From Pseudoalteromonas shioyasakiensis (GTDB lineage: Bacteria > Pseudomonadota > Gammaproteobacteria > Enterobacterales > Alteromonadaceae): a DNA stretch of 64,000 nt. The DNA is taken from contig CP058414.1 of the NCBI GenBank assembly GCA_013391845.1, positions 2,962,501 through 3,026,500 on the forward strand, read 5' to 3'. Positions 1-9,196 of this stretch are shown piece after piece (position 1 is the stretch's first letter; the number at the start of each line of letters is the position of its first letter). The notes beneath the pieces were generated by a model. That model made no database searches. It had not been told where the DNA came from and was given only the letters and a program-made list of their open reading frames with translations. The position numbers and the translations under genes were made by a program.

Positions 1-83
1 TTGAATCTGGTCATTATCAGCAACTCATTGAACAAGCAGGCCTCTTTGCTAAACTCGTGAGCCAAGGTGAAGCCCATGCATAA
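1..83 (+). CDS. cydD: CydD, C-terminal end only (partial)
   Basis: The third reading frame is open from the window edge to a TAA at 81-83 and encodes the last 26 residues of a protein ending in KLVSQGEAHA. The end resembles the C-terminus of an ABC exporter ATPase. Its overlap with cydC identifies it by context as CydD, the other half of the CydDC heterodimer that exports glutathione and cysteine to the periplasm for cytochrome bd assembly. No catalytic motif is visible in this fragment, so the name rests on position. Confidence 0.75.
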   Translation, partial: ESGHYQQLIEQAGLFAKLVSQGEAHA

Positions 84-1815
84 CTTTATACGCTTATTAA
101 AGCTATGCAAGCCTCATGCTGGCATGCTGTTACTGGGTGCTTTTTTAGCAAGCTTAACGGTACTTGCTAACGTTGGCTTACTCGCTATTTCGGGCTGGTT
201 TTTAGCAGCCATGGCAGCCGCTGGTATTGCCGGAGTGCAGATGAATTACTTTACTCCAGCTGGGGTGATCCGCTTTTTAGCGATAGTACGCACAGCTTCA
301 CGTTACGGTGAGCGGATGATAACTCATAATGCCACCTTTTTATTACTGAGCGAATTTCGCGTAAAAATGTTCAGGACCCTCAGCCAGCTAAACAACGTTG
401 ACTTAGCAATGAGTCGTAGTAGCGATTTGTTTAACCGCCTGCAAAACGATGTTGATGCGCTAGATAAGTTTTACCTAAATGTGCTGCTTCCCATTATCGT
501 CGCGATTATCAGCATCCCTATCGTAATGGCATTTATGGCTATGTATAGCGCTGAGGTTGCATTAGTCTGCTTTATTTCACTGATGATTATTGGCGTACTG
601 CTACCAGCAATATTAAGCCGTAAACTTCACCGACAAGCAGATGCAGAAACACAAATTTCAGCAGAGTTAAGGTCTGAACTTGCCGATACTCTAAAAGGTG
701 CAAGAGAGCTTGCTGTTTATCAAGCACAAGAAGCGCAATTAACCCATTGTGACTCACTGAGTAAGCAATACAACAGCCAGCTCTATAACCGCCACAAAGC
801 CGTTGCAAACAGCAATGGCTTAAGCACTTTGGTGATACAACTTACCATGCTAGCCAGTGTATTTATGATAATTCCGCTGGTTGCAATGGGAACCATGAAA
901 AACGTTGAACTGGCGATGCTCGCGTTATTTGTATTAGCAAGTTTTGAAACAGTGCTCACCTTGCCCACTGCATTTATCGAGTTGCCACTCACCCTAAGTG
1001 CTGCAAAGCGACTGTTTGCACTTGAAGATAAGCACAGCAGCCATCTAAGTAAACAGCAAAACAGCTTAGCTCACCAATCTGCAATTGGTCTTGAACTGGC
1101 TGCGGTGAATTACCAATACGCAGGAGCGAAAAACAAAGCTCTTAATAATATCAATTTTGTGATTACACCAGGGAGTAAGGTTGCGCTAGTGGGTGCCAGT
1201 GGCAGTGGCAAAACTACCCTTGTTAACTTACTCACAGGCCTTTGGCCAAAGCAATCAGGCTCATTAAAATTCATTACAGATCAAGGTACCTTTGAACTAG
1301 AAAGCATGACGGCTTCAACACGCTTTAAGCAGCTGACAATTGTTGCTCAGCAACATCATATTTTTGATGGTACGCTTCGTGAGAATCTTCGCTATGCAGC
1401 GCCAGAGGCGACTGATGAAATGCTTATTGAAGCCTGTGAACAAGCTGAACTTGGCTCTTGGCTAAACAACTTAAAGACCGGCCTTAATACCCGTTTAGGC
1501 ACCGCGGGAAGAAAACTTTCACATGGTCAGTCACGTCGAATCGCCATTGCCCAAGCCCTATTAAGGGAAGGTAATTTAATTGTTCTTGATGAACCAACAG
1601 AGAGCCTAGATAACCATACCAAGCAGAAATTGCTCACTACGCTTGAAAAAATATGGGCCGATAAAACTATGCTGACCATTACTCACGATCCAGAAATGCT
1701 AAGTCGTGTTGATAAGGTTATTTGGTTAGAACAAGGACAAGTAAGAGCGCTTGCAAGTCATGCTGAATTAGTGGCGAATGAAGCTGATTACGTGGAGCTC
1801 ATCACCCGTTTTTAA
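76..1815 (+). CDS. cydC: CydC, thiol (glutathione/cysteine) ABC exporter subunit
   Basis: A 579-residue fused membrane-ATPase half-transporter. The first ~320 residues are an exporter-type transmembrane domain with about six hydrophobic spans. The ATPase domain has Walker A GASGSGKTT (~residues 373-381), a signature region LSHGQSRR (~481) in which the usual LSGGQ reads LSHGQ, and Walker B LIVLDEPTE (~500). CydC pairs with CydD in the inner membrane to supply reductant needed for cytochrome bd maturation. I chose ATG 76 because AAGGTGA lies five bases upstream; a GTG at 67 is the alternative. The start overlaps the cydD stop, so the two are translationally coupled. Its last four bases overlap the convergent rlpA. 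Confidence 0.93.
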   Translation: MHNFIRLLKLCKPHAGMLLLGAFLASLTVLANVGLLAISGWFLAAMAAAGIAGVQMNYFTPAGVIRFLAIVRTASRYGERMITHNATFLLLSEFRVKMFRTLSQLNNVDLAMSRSSDLFNRLQNDVDALDKFYLNVLLPIIVAIISIPIVMAFMAMYSAEVALVCFISLMIIGVLLPAILSRKLHRQADAETQISAELRSELADTLKGARELAVYQAQEAQLTHCDSLSKQYNSQLYNRHKAVANSNGLSTLVIQLTMLASVFMIIPLVAMGTMKNVELAMLALFVLASFETVLTLPTAFIELPLTLSAAKRLFALEDKHSSHLSKQQNSLAHQSAIGLELAAVNYQYAGAKNKALNNINFVITPGSKVALVGASGSGKTTLVNLLTGLWPKQSGSLKFITDQGTFELESMTASTRFKQLTIVAQQHHIFDGTLRENLRYAAPEATDEMLIEACEQAELGSWLNNLKTGLNTRLGTAGRKLSHGQSRRIAIAQALLREGNLIVLDEPTESLDNHTKQKLLTTLEKIWADKTMLTITHDPEMLSRVDKVIWLEQGQVRALASHAELVANEADYVELITRF

Positions 1816-2180
1816 TCGAGTCGCTCAACTGTGACGTCAATCACACCTTGCTTTACAGAGGCAATTTGTGAGAACGCCTTTTTTGATAAATCGATAATAC
1901 GACCGCGGATAAATGGGCCGCGGTCATTAATGGTAACAATTACACTTTTATTGTTACTAATATTGGTGACCTTTACTCTGCTGCCAAAGCCAAGCGTCTG
2001 ATGAGCCGCGCTCAATGCCTGTTGATTAAACACCTCTCCACTTGCTGTAGTTCGGCCATGGTATTTATCAGCGTAATAACTGGCTTTGCCTTTTTCAATC
2101 ACTCCTTTAGATACCGAAGGCGCACTACTACAACCAGTTATAATTAAGCTTAATAATGCAAAGAGGATGAGTTTGTTCAT
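1812..2180 (-). CDS. rlpA: RlpA-like septal ring lipoprotein, short form
   Basis: 122 residues. A short signal peptide ends in a lipobox (ITGC, Cys at ~17), followed by a double-psi beta-barrel domain with the family features KASYYADKYHGRTTASGE and NDRGPF. RlpA proteins are outer-membrane lipoproteins; in Pseudomonas aeruginosa RlpA is a lytic transglycosylase acting on peptidoglycan lacking stem peptides. This copy lacks the C-terminal SPOR domain of the longer forms, so septal targeting through SPOR is not expected. AAGGA precedes the start. It is convergent with cydC, overlapping by four bases. Catalytic activity is inferred from family only. Confidence 0.85.
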   Translation of the reverse strand: MNKLILFALLSLIITGCSSAPSVSKGVIEKGKASYYADKYHGRTTASGEVFNQQALSAAHQTLGFGSRVKVTNISNNKSVIVTINDRGPFIRGRIIDLSKKAFSQIASVKQGVIDVTVERLD

Positions 2181-2220
2181 ATTATATAATCCTTTTTTTT
2201 ACCATAAAGGTAGCAAGCGC

Positions 2221-2386
2221 TTATATCAATTCGCTTAATTAAATGGTCTATTTTGAGGCAATAAAACCTCGTTGATAACAAGGCAAAAATTTCGTTATTT
2301 AGTTGTTCTAAATCAGAAATTTTTAACGCAGGTAGCGACAGGTTTGATCCCTCAAAATGATTAAGTATTTTTGCGGATTGGTATTA
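2221..2386. repeat. 166-bp imperfect palindromic repeat, MITE-like
   Basis: The two ends form imperfect inverted repeats of ~38 bp: the left end begins TTATATCAATTCGC and closes with TATTTTGAGG, and the right end, read in reverse complement, begins TAATACCAATCCGC and closes with CATTTTGAGG. The symmetry continues inward (AAACCT-type and TCGTTGATAAC/TCGCTACCTG segments) to a centre flanked by AAAAATTTC and GAAATTTTT. No coding frame lies inside. The design fits a small non-autonomous or REP-like interspersed element. No second full copy was seen in this window. Confidence 0.6.
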
Positions 2387-2403
2387 GCAAAACCTGAACT
2401 ATA

Positions 2404-2433
2404 AAACAAAAAAGCCACCTTACGGTGGCTTTT
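2404..2433 (-). terminator. Rho-independent terminator of the rpsB-lpxA operon
   Basis: The stem AAAGCCACC/GGTGGCTTT has a short loop (TTAC on the plus strand) and is followed on the minus strand by a run of six T. It lies 15 bp after the lpxA stop and marks the end of the envelope operon. Confidence 0.85.
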
Positions 2434-2447
2434 AGTCTATCGCTTAT

Positions 2448-3218
2448 TTAGCGAATAATTCCGCGCTCAGAGCTTTTCACAAAGTCTATCATCAGCTGAA
2501 CAGCTGGGTACTTCGCAGCATCTTCGCTTAGCTCAGCGATTGCTTCTTCAACACCTAAGCTCTTACGGTAAAGTGTTTTATATGCACGACGTGTGGCCAT
2601 GATTTCATCGCTTTCAAAACCTCGGCGCTTCATGCCTTCAGTATTGATTGCTACAGGGCCCGCCGGCGTACCAATAGTTGTTACAAATGGCGGTACATCT
2701 TTATTAACACCTGAGTACATACCAACAAAGGCATGAGAACCGATTTTACAGAACTGATGCACACCAGAATTACCTGCAAGGATCACCCAATCACCTACAT
2801 GAACGTGGCCAGCAACAGAGGCATTGTTAGCAAAAATAACGTTATCGCCCACGACTGCATCATGTGCAACGTGTGTGTAAGCCATGAATAGGTTATTGCT
2901 ACCAATTTTTGTCACACCTTGATCTTGAATTGTACCTCGGTGAATAGTTGCACACTCACGGATCACGTTGTTGTCACCAATAATCAAGGTTGTTGGCTCA
3001 TTAGCGTACTTTTTATCTTGGCAAGCTTCACCAACCGAAGCAAATTGGAAAATATGGTTACCAGAACCAATCGTCGATGGGCCTTTTACAACCACATGAG
3101 ATTCGATGATACAGTTATCACCAATAGTTACATCGTTACCGATATAGCTATAAGGGCCAACTGATACGTTATTTCCAAGTTTTGCACCTGGTTCGATTAT
3201 TGCCGTAGGATGGATCAC
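2448..3218 (-). CDS. lpxA: LpxA, UDP-N-acetylglucosamine O-acyltransferase
   Basis: 256 residues of left-handed beta-helix hexapeptide repeats, beginning IHPTAIIEPGAKLG after the start. The motif THVAHDAVVGDN contains the catalytic histidine (His125 in the E. coli enzyme). It transfers 3-hydroxyacyl from ACP to UDP-GlcNAc in the first step of lipid A synthesis, in the cytoplasm. I chose GTG 3218, two bases after the fabZ stop, with a purine-rich AGAAGAGAG upstream. An ATG farther upstream would add 14 non-conserved residues and overlap fabZ. It is the last gene of the operon; lpxB, which usually follows, is absent here. Confidence 0.95.
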   Translation of the reverse strand: MIHPTAIIEPGAKLGNNVSVGPYSYIGNDVTIGDNCIIESHVVVKGPSTIGSGNHIFQFASVGEACQDKKYANEPTTLIIGDNNVIRECATIHRGTIQDQGVTKIGSNNLFMAYTHVAHDAVVGDNVIFANNASVAGHVHVGDWVILAGNSGVHQFCKIGSHAFVGMYSGVNKDVPPFVTTIGTPAGPVAINTEGMKRRGFESDEIMATRRAYKTLYRKSLGVEEAIAELSEDAAKYPAVQLMIDFVKSSERGIIR

Positions 3219-3220
3219 TA

Positions 3221-3673
3221 TTAAAACTCTCTTCTCGCACACATGATTTCGGCAGTACACACTACTTTGCCGTCAACTTTTGCTTCTGCTGCAAATTTCC
3301 ATATATTGCGGCGCTCTTTTACAAACTCTACATGCAAATGCATGGTATCACCAGGTAATACCGGCTGTTTGAATCGCGCATTGTCGATCGCTGCGAATAA
3401 ATATAGTTCGTTATCACTGCGATTTTCAACTGTCTTAAAACCAAGTAAGCCAGTTGCTTGTGCCATTGCTTCTAAAATCAACACACCTGGAAAGATAGGT
3501 TGATTAGGAAAATGACCCGTAAAAATAGGTTCGTTCACTGTTACGTTTTTTATAGCATGTAACGACTCGCCTGGCGTGTAATCAAGTACACGGTCAACAA
3601 GTAGCATCGGGTAACGATGCGGAAGTAAACTCAAGATATCTTGGATATCAAGACTATTTAATTCATTTGCCAA
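3221..3673 (-). CDS. fabZ: FabZ, 3-hydroxyacyl-ACP dehydratase
   Basis: A 150-residue hot-dog fold protein. [14 protein letters not shown] and [20 protein letters not shown] carry the catalytic His and Glu of the FabZ family. It dehydrates 3-hydroxyacyl-ACP in fatty acid elongation and competes with LpxA/LpxD for the same acyl-ACP pool. I place the start at TTG 3673, which has AAGGA seven bases upstream and gives the usual family length; another TTG at 3697 would overlap lpxD without a comparable ribosome site. Immediately followed by lpxA. Confidence 0.93.
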   Translation of the reverse strand: MANELNSLDIQDILSLLPHRYPMLLVDRVLDYTPGESLHAIKNVTVNEPIFTGHFPNQPIFPGVLILEAMAQATGLLGFKTVENRSDNELYLFAAIDNARFKQPVLPGDTMHLHVEFVKERRNIWKFAAEAKVDGKVVCTAEIMCARREF

Positions 3674-3683
3674 AATAGCATCC

Positions 3684-4724
3684 TTATTTGTCTTCAATAT
3701 TGAGTGACTTTGTCAGTAACTCAAGTGCTTTAATGCGGTCTTTCATATCGCCAAGGTTACGGATATGGGCAATACTACGTCGCCATTCTTTATTGGTTAA
3801 ATGTGGCAAGCCTGAAGAATAAATTCCAGGTTCTGTGATTGCCTTAGTCACCATACTCATGCCAGTGATTATAGCACCATCACATACGCTAATGTGACCA
3901 TTAATTGCAACCATGCCGCCAATCTGACAATTCCTACCGATCACTGTGCTGCCAGCAAATACCGTGCAACCAGCAACCGCTGTACCTGAACCGATCTCGA
4001 CATTATGCGCTATTTGACATTGATTATCGATAATTACATTGCTGTGGATGATAGTATCGTCTAGTGCGCCACGGTCAATCGTGGTAGACGCACCTACCTC
4101 AACCTTATCACCGATTATAACTCGACCAAGTTGCGGTATTTTCACCCATTCGCCACGCTCGTTAGCGTAACCAAAACCATCACTGCCCACGACCGTATTC
4201 GCTTGGAATAAACAGTCACTGCCAATTTCAACTTCATGGTAAACGCTAACATTTGCCCAAAGCTTTGTGCCTTGACCTATTTTTGCTTGCTCACCGATAA
4301 AACAGCCTGGGCCAATCTGCACATTGTCAGCAATAACAGCACCCGCTTCAATTACCACATTGGCTGCGATCGCGACATTATGGCCAATAGAGGCTGAATC
4401 GTGAATGACTGCACTTGGGTGAATACCCGACACTGCAGAGCGCGGTGTGGTGTCCATCAATTGAGCGAGCTTTGCGTAACAAACATAAGGGTTTGCAACA
4501 ACAAGTTTATTACCTGAAAAATACTCAGCGTCTGCTGGTGACAAAATCACTGCACTTGCTTGAGTATCATCTAATTGCAAGCGATATTTCTTGTTCGCTA
4601 AAAATGCAATATGCCCATGTTGGGCATTTGCAAGTGTAGATATTTTTTTAATCTCTGTGGCGCCGTCACCTTGAAGGTCAGCGCCCAGAAGATCCGCTAT
4701 CTGCGAAAGCGTGTAGTTTTGCAT
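3684..4724 (-). CDS. lpxD: LpxD, UDP-3-O-acylglucosamine N-acyltransferase
   Basis: 346 residues. The N-terminal uridine-binding domain (~1-100) is followed by a hexapeptide-repeat beta-helix (~105-310) and a C-terminal helical extension. The catalytic histidine sits in [12 protein letters not shown] (~240). It adds the second 3-hydroxyacyl chain in lipid A biosynthesis. It lies nine bases after skp and ten bases before the fabZ TTG start. Length and motifs match the family. Confidence 0.96.
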   Translation of the reverse strand: MQNYTLSQIADLLGADLQGDGATEIKKISTLANAQHGHIAFLANKKYRLQLDDTQASAVILSPADAEYFSGNKLVVANPYVCYAKLAQLMDTTPRSAVSGIHPSAVIHDSASIGHNVAIAANVVIEAGAVIADNVQIGPGCFIGEQAKIGQGTKLWANVSVYHEVEIGSDCLFQANTVVGSDGFGYANERGEWVKIPQLGRVIIGDKVEVGASTTIDRGALDDTIIHSNVIIDNQCQIAHNVEIGSGTAVAGCTVFAGSTVIGRNCQIGGMVAINGHISVCDGAIITGMSMVTKAITEPGIYSSGLPHLTNKEWRRSIAHIRNLGDMKDRIKALELLTKSLNIEDK

Positions 4725-4733
4725 ATATGATTT

Positions 4734-5252
4734 CTATTGCTTACTTACTTTTTCAACAACTTTACTTGATAAGTCATCGACAGTTTTAGGGTTAACATAA
4801 ATCGTTGTTTCTTTAACTTTAACTTCATCGAATTTGCCAGCTTTCGCTACTTCTTCGATTGCATCCAAGATTAGCTTTTGAACTTTAGCTAGTTCTTGGT
4901 TTTGACGCATTTTGATTTCTTGCTCTAAAGGACGACCTTTTTCTGCAAGCTGCTGTTGCATACCTTGAATCTTAGTACGTAATTCATCTTTTTGCTTATC
5001 GCTCATTGTTGTCGCTTCACGCTTGAACTTTTCAGCTTCAAAACGAATATCACCTTGAAGCTTTTCAAGCTCTTGACGACGCTCAGAGAATTCAGCTTCT
5101 AGCGTTTGCTCTACTTTTGCCATTTGTGGGATTTGCTTGTAGATTTCTTGCATATCAACAATACCTACTTTGTGCGCAAATGCGTTAGTAGATAGACCCA
5201 TAGATAAGGTGGCAAGTAGTGCAAAAGCTGTTGATTTAATTGATTTATTCAC
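4734..5252 (-). CDS. skp: Skp (OmpH), periplasmic outer-membrane protein chaperone
   Basis: 172 residues with a signal peptide (cleavage near TNAFA-HK) and a long charged helical region (~50-140) rich in Glu, Lys and Gln, the tentacle-like coiled coil of Skp trimers. Skp holds unfolded outer-membrane proteins in the periplasm for delivery to BAM. It sits 12 bases after bamA in the same operon, the standard arrangement. Confidence 0.94.
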   Translation of the reverse strand: MNKSIKSTAFALLATLSMGLSTNAFAHKVGIVDMQEIYKQIPQMAKVEQTLEAEFSERRQELEKLQGDIRFEAEKFKREATTMSDKQKDELRTKIQGMQQQLAEKGRPLEQEIKMRQNQELAKVQKLILDAIEEVAKAGKFDEVKVKETTIYVNPKTVDDLSSKVVEKVSKQ

Positions 5253-5264
5253 GAAAAAACTCCT

Positions 5265-7736
5265 TTAGAATGTATTACTAATGTTAAAGCTGATGGTCTT
5301 CGTATCGTCATCTTCTTCTTTTTGCAATGGATACGCAAAACTGATCAGCATTGGACCCATTGGAGAGATCCATTGTAGAGAAAGACCGGTTGAAACCCTA
5401 AAGCGCATTGGATCTGAATAATCATCCAATTTTGCACGCTGATCTGTTGACAGGTTTTGATAACGGTCAATATTAAACTCTGTATCCCATACGTTAGCTG
5501 CATCTACGAAGAAGCTGGTACGTACAGAGCTGGTGTTTTCTTCATCTAAGAAAGGTGTTGGAACAATTAGCTCAATCCCTGCTACCGCTTTGGCGTTACC
5601 ACCAATTCGGCCTGCTGTGTAAAGTTGGTCAAATTCTGATGCACCACCAATGCTACCAGTCGTAGTGCCATCAGGTAATGGTGTACCAGGAATATTTTGC
5701 GGAACACGCGATACAGCCCGTGGCAAAATCGTATTTCGATCGAAGCCACGTAATTCCATCTCAGTGATTCTGAAGAACTCTTGGAACGGTAGTGTTTGGT
5801 CATAACCATTCGTTGTTCCATAACCATTACCATAGCCAAGTGCTGCACGAGTTGAAAATACCCAACGATGGTCATTACTGATTGGCCAGTAGAAACGCGA
5901 GTCGTAGTTTAACTTAAAGTACTGTAAATCAGAGTTCGGCGTTGTTGCTGTTAAGTTAAGTGATTGGCGCGAACCTGCTGTTGGGAATAAACCACGGTTA
6001 ACAGTAACACGTGACCAACCTGCGCTTAACTCGTACTTGGTAAAATCAAAACCAGCATCTGGATTTTCAGGATCTAAGAAAGTTTCACGAATAACACGTG
6101 TTTGCTCATATTCAGCAATATCAGATAACTCTTCTTGCACCCAACGGACACCAAAGTTAATACGGTTTACAGCATCAATTGGGAAGCCAATATTAGTACC
6201 AATACCATAACTCTTTGACTTATAGTCGATTAGGCTGAACTTGCTCGCATCATAGTTGCTGTAGAATATACTACTACCTTGCGATACACCGTCTGGAGTA
6301 AAGTAAGGGTCTGTGTAAGAAACGCTGACACGCTCAGAACCACGTGAAGTATTAATGTTAAAACCAATTTGGTTACCAGTACCTAAAAAGTTTGACTCAC
6401 TCACACCAATGTTAAATTGCAGACCCAAATAAGAACCATAAGCAAGACCAGCATTGAAGCTACCTGCAGATTGTTCTTTAACAGTAAAGTCAACATCAAC
6501 TTGGTCATCAACACCAGGGACTGGAACAACATTGAAATCAACGCTTTCCATATAAGGTAAACGCTGGATTTGTAGCTTAGAGCGCTCAAGGCTTTGGTTT
6601 GATAGCCACGCACCTTCAAGCTGTGTCATTTCACGACGTACAACTTCATCAGAGGTATTTTGGTTACCACCCACAATAATACGACGAACATAAACACGCT
6701 TGCCTGGGTTTACTGATAACGTTAGCTGAACTTCTTTATTTTCGTCATCAATCTCTGGGATTGTTCGTACTTCAGCATTAGCATAACCAAAACGTGCTAA
6801 GTAGCTTTTAATAAACTCTTCAGAAGAAGTAACCACAGAGCCATTATAAAGCTCGCCAGTTTTCAGCGGAATAACACTTTTAATTAGTTCTTCACGACCT
6901 AGCAAGTCACCAATAAAGTCAAAGCCTTTAACTTTGTATTTAACACCTTCGGTAATATTCGCTGTAACATAAACAGAATCACGCTCAGGGCTTACTGATA
7001 CTTGTGTTGAATCGATATTAAAGCGTAAGTAACCACGGTCAAGGTAGTAGCTGCGAATTTTTTCTAAATCGCCTTCAATGGTTTGCTTTTGATAACGGTC
7101 GCTAGACATGAATTGCCACCACGGCAGATCTTGCTGAGACTCTGCTAACTTAAGCAATTCTTCATCAGAGAATAATTCGTTACCAACTAGGTTAATCTGA
7201 CGAATTGAAGCTGCATCACCTTCATCAAATTCAAACATTAGTTTTACACGGTTACGCGGTAACTTAATGATGCTTACATCCACTTTTGCATTGTATTTAC
7301 CAATACTATGGAAAAATTCAACTAAGCCTTTTTCAATGTTATCAAGGACTGTTTTATCAAGCGGCTCACCAGTACGGATATCTTGCTGGTCTAGCGACTC
7401 ATTTAGCTGCTCATCTTTGATGTCTTTATTGCCATCAAATTCGATCATGCTGATCGTTGGGCGCTCAGTCACTCGGAAGATAACACTGTTGCCATCACGT
7501 AACGCTTTAATATTGTCAAAGTGACCTGAACGATAGAGAGCCTTTATGGTTCTTGAAATTGTGTACTCATCAATATTATCGCCCACGTTGATAGGAATAT
7601 GTGTTAACGCAGCACCGAGTGCAACACGTTGTAAGCCTTCAACTTTTAAATCATCTACAATAAAGGAGTTTTGGCCTAGGGCTGCAAAGCTAGCACCTAA
7701 TAAACTTGAAACTGCCAAATGTTTTTTTATAGCCAT
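5265..7736 (-). CDS. bamA: BamA, outer-membrane beta-barrel assembly factor
   Basis: 823 residues: a signal peptide, five POTRA repeats (~25-435) and a C-terminal 16-strand barrel (~440-823) ending in NISNTF with the terminal Phe typical of outer-membrane barrels. BamA inserts beta-barrel proteins into the outer membrane. I chose ATG 7736 because a normal signal peptide starts there; a GTG at 7778 would add 14 charged residues ahead of it. Followed directly by its client chaperone gene skp. Confidence 0.96.
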   Translation of the reverse strand: MAIKKHLAVSSLLGASFAALGQNSFIVDDLKVEGLQRVALGAALTHIPINVGDNIDEYTISRTIKALYRSGHFDNIKALRDGNSVIFRVTERPTISMIEFDGNKDIKDEQLNESLDQQDIRTGEPLDKTVLDNIEKGLVEFFHSIGKYNAKVDVSIIKLPRNRVKLMFEFDEGDAASIRQINLVGNELFSDEELLKLAESQQDLPWWQFMSSDRYQKQTIEGDLEKIRSYYLDRGYLRFNIDSTQVSVSPERDSVYVTANITEGVKYKVKGFDFIGDLLGREELIKSVIPLKTGELYNGSVVTSSEEFIKSYLARFGYANAEVRTIPEIDDENKEVQLTLSVNPGKRVYVRRIIVGGNQNTSDEVVRREMTQLEGAWLSNQSLERSKLQIQRLPYMESVDFNVVPVPGVDDQVDVDFTVKEQSAGSFNAGLAYGSYLGLQFNIGVSESNFLGTGNQIGFNINTSRGSERVSVSYTDPYFTPDGVSQGSSIFYSNYDASKFSLIDYKSKSYGIGTNIGFPIDAVNRINFGVRWVQEELSDIAEYEQTRVIRETFLDPENPDAGFDFTKYELSAGWSRVTVNRGLFPTAGSRQSLNLTATTPNSDLQYFKLNYDSRFYWPISNDHRWVFSTRAALGYGNGYGTTNGYDQTLPFQEFFRITEMELRGFDRNTILPRAVSRVPQNIPGTPLPDGTTTGSIGGASEFDQLYTAGRIGGNAKAVAGIELIVPTPFLDEENTSSVRTSFFVDAANVWDTEFNIDRYQNLSTDQRAKLDDYSDPMRFRVSTGLSLQWISPMGPMLISFAYPLQKEEDDDTKTISFNISNTF

Positions 7737-7842
7737 TTTGTTATCTTTATCCTTTACAACTGTATTACCGCTCAACACCTTATAAATTTAACTTTTGCGG
7801 TGTTTTACAATCGTGTTCAAATTGGAATTTTTCGCTTATTTG

Positions 7843-9195
7843 TTATAAACGCGATACATCATTGAACAATGCGAAACATGTTAAAAACAGAAGCAGCAAG
7901 GCCCCCACTTTAAAACCAAATTCTTGCGTCTTTTCAGAGACCGGTTTTTTGCGAAAAAGTTCAATTATGTAATACATTAAGTGCCCACCATCTAGCACTG
8001 GCAGCGGTAATAAGTTAAATACGCCAAGGTTTACACTGATTAATGCTAAAAAGCTTAAAAATGCAACCAAGCCATAGCTTACGCTAGTTCCCGCACCAAC
8101 TGCAATGCCCACCGGACCACTTAAATTTTTAACCGATACCTGACCGGTAATTAAATTACCAATCATATCAAAACTAAGAGTAATTAAACGCCATGTTTCG
8201 TGTATGCCCAGCACAATACTATCGACAGGGCCATAATGTCTAGTTTCAATATAGTTTTCTGGCCATGGCTCAACCACCGGAGACACACCTAGAAAGCCCT
8301 GTGCAACACCAGCATCATTAGTTCTGCTTTGTGGCGTCACTATTAGCTCTTTTATACTATCTTGCCTTTGTACACTAAATTGTAAGGATTTGTTAGGTGA
8401 TTGCTGAATTAGTGAAACTAACTTGGTCCAACTGCTGATATTTTCACCATTTACGGCAATGATTTTGTCATCAACTTGTAAGCCAGCAGCCTCAGCCGCC
8501 GAACCTTTACTGATCATGGCCACTTGTAAAAGTGCTTTAGGGCGAAATGGTACAATACCAATTGAGGTTAATGGCGGAACATCTTGTTGATCTAATTTCC
8601 AGCCATCTAGGTTGAGTGTACGTACATGTTTTTGATAATTCTGGTCACGAAGCGTTACCACAACACTTTGTTCACCTAAACGGCTCATTAGCGAGAATGT
8701 TGCATCTTGCCAAGTGTTGATATCGTCTTCACCGATTTTGATAATTTGCTGGTTTGGTTCAATATTGGCAGCAGCTGCACGGCTACCTTGCGAGACCTCG
8801 CCAACGACAGGTTTTAACGACTGTACGCCCACCATATACATCACTGCAAGAGCAAAAATAGCAAATAAAAAGTTCGCCATCGGACCTGCAGCAACAATAG
8901 CAATACGTGCTTTAACTGATTTGGCATTAAATGATAAATGACGCTGCTCTGGCGGAACTTCGTCAACTCGCTCATCAAGCATTTTGACATAACCACCTAA
9001 TGGAATCGCCGCAATCACATATTCTGTTTTGTGTTTGTCATACCATTTTATCAATGGCTTACCAAAGCCAATCGAGAAACGTAGTACTTTAACACCTGCT
9101 TTACGAGCGACCCAGAAGTGACCATATTCATGTACAGTTACTAAAATGCCAAGCGCAAGGATAAATGAACCAAGGTTCCAGAAAAAATCAAACAT
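7843..9195 (-). CDS. rseP: RseP, site-2 intramembrane metalloprotease
   Basis: 450 residues. The zinc motif HEYGH is at 22-26 in the first membrane span, and the third metal ligand lies in VLDGGH (~400) in a C-terminal span. Two PDZ domains lie between (~115-310). RseP cleaves the anti-sigma factor RseA in the inner membrane to release sigma-E when outer-membrane protein folding fails, and also clears signal peptides. It is placed one base after dxr and directly upstream of bamA. Confidence 0.95.
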   Translation of the reverse strand: MFDFFWNLGSFILALGILVTVHEYGHFWVARKAGVKVLRFSIGFGKPLIKWYDKHKTEYVIAAIPLGGYVKMLDERVDEVPPEQRHLSFNAKSVKARIAIVAAGPMANFLFAIFALAVMYMVGVQSLKPVVGEVSQGSRAAAANIEPNQQIIKIGEDDINTWQDATFSLMSRLGEQSVVVTLRDQNYQKHVRTLNLDGWKLDQQDVPPLTSIGIVPFRPKALLQVAMISKGSAAEAAGLQVDDKIIAVNGENISSWTKLVSLIQQSPNKSLQFSVQRQDSIKELIVTPQSRTNDAGVAQGFLGVSPVVEPWPENYIETRHYGPVDSIVLGIHETWRLITLSFDMIGNLITGQVSVKNLSGPVGIAVGAGTSVSYGLVAFLSFLALISVNLGVFNLLPLPVLDGGHLMYYIIELFRKKPVSEKTQEFGFKVGALLLLFLTCFALFNDVSRL

Positions 9196-9196
9196 G

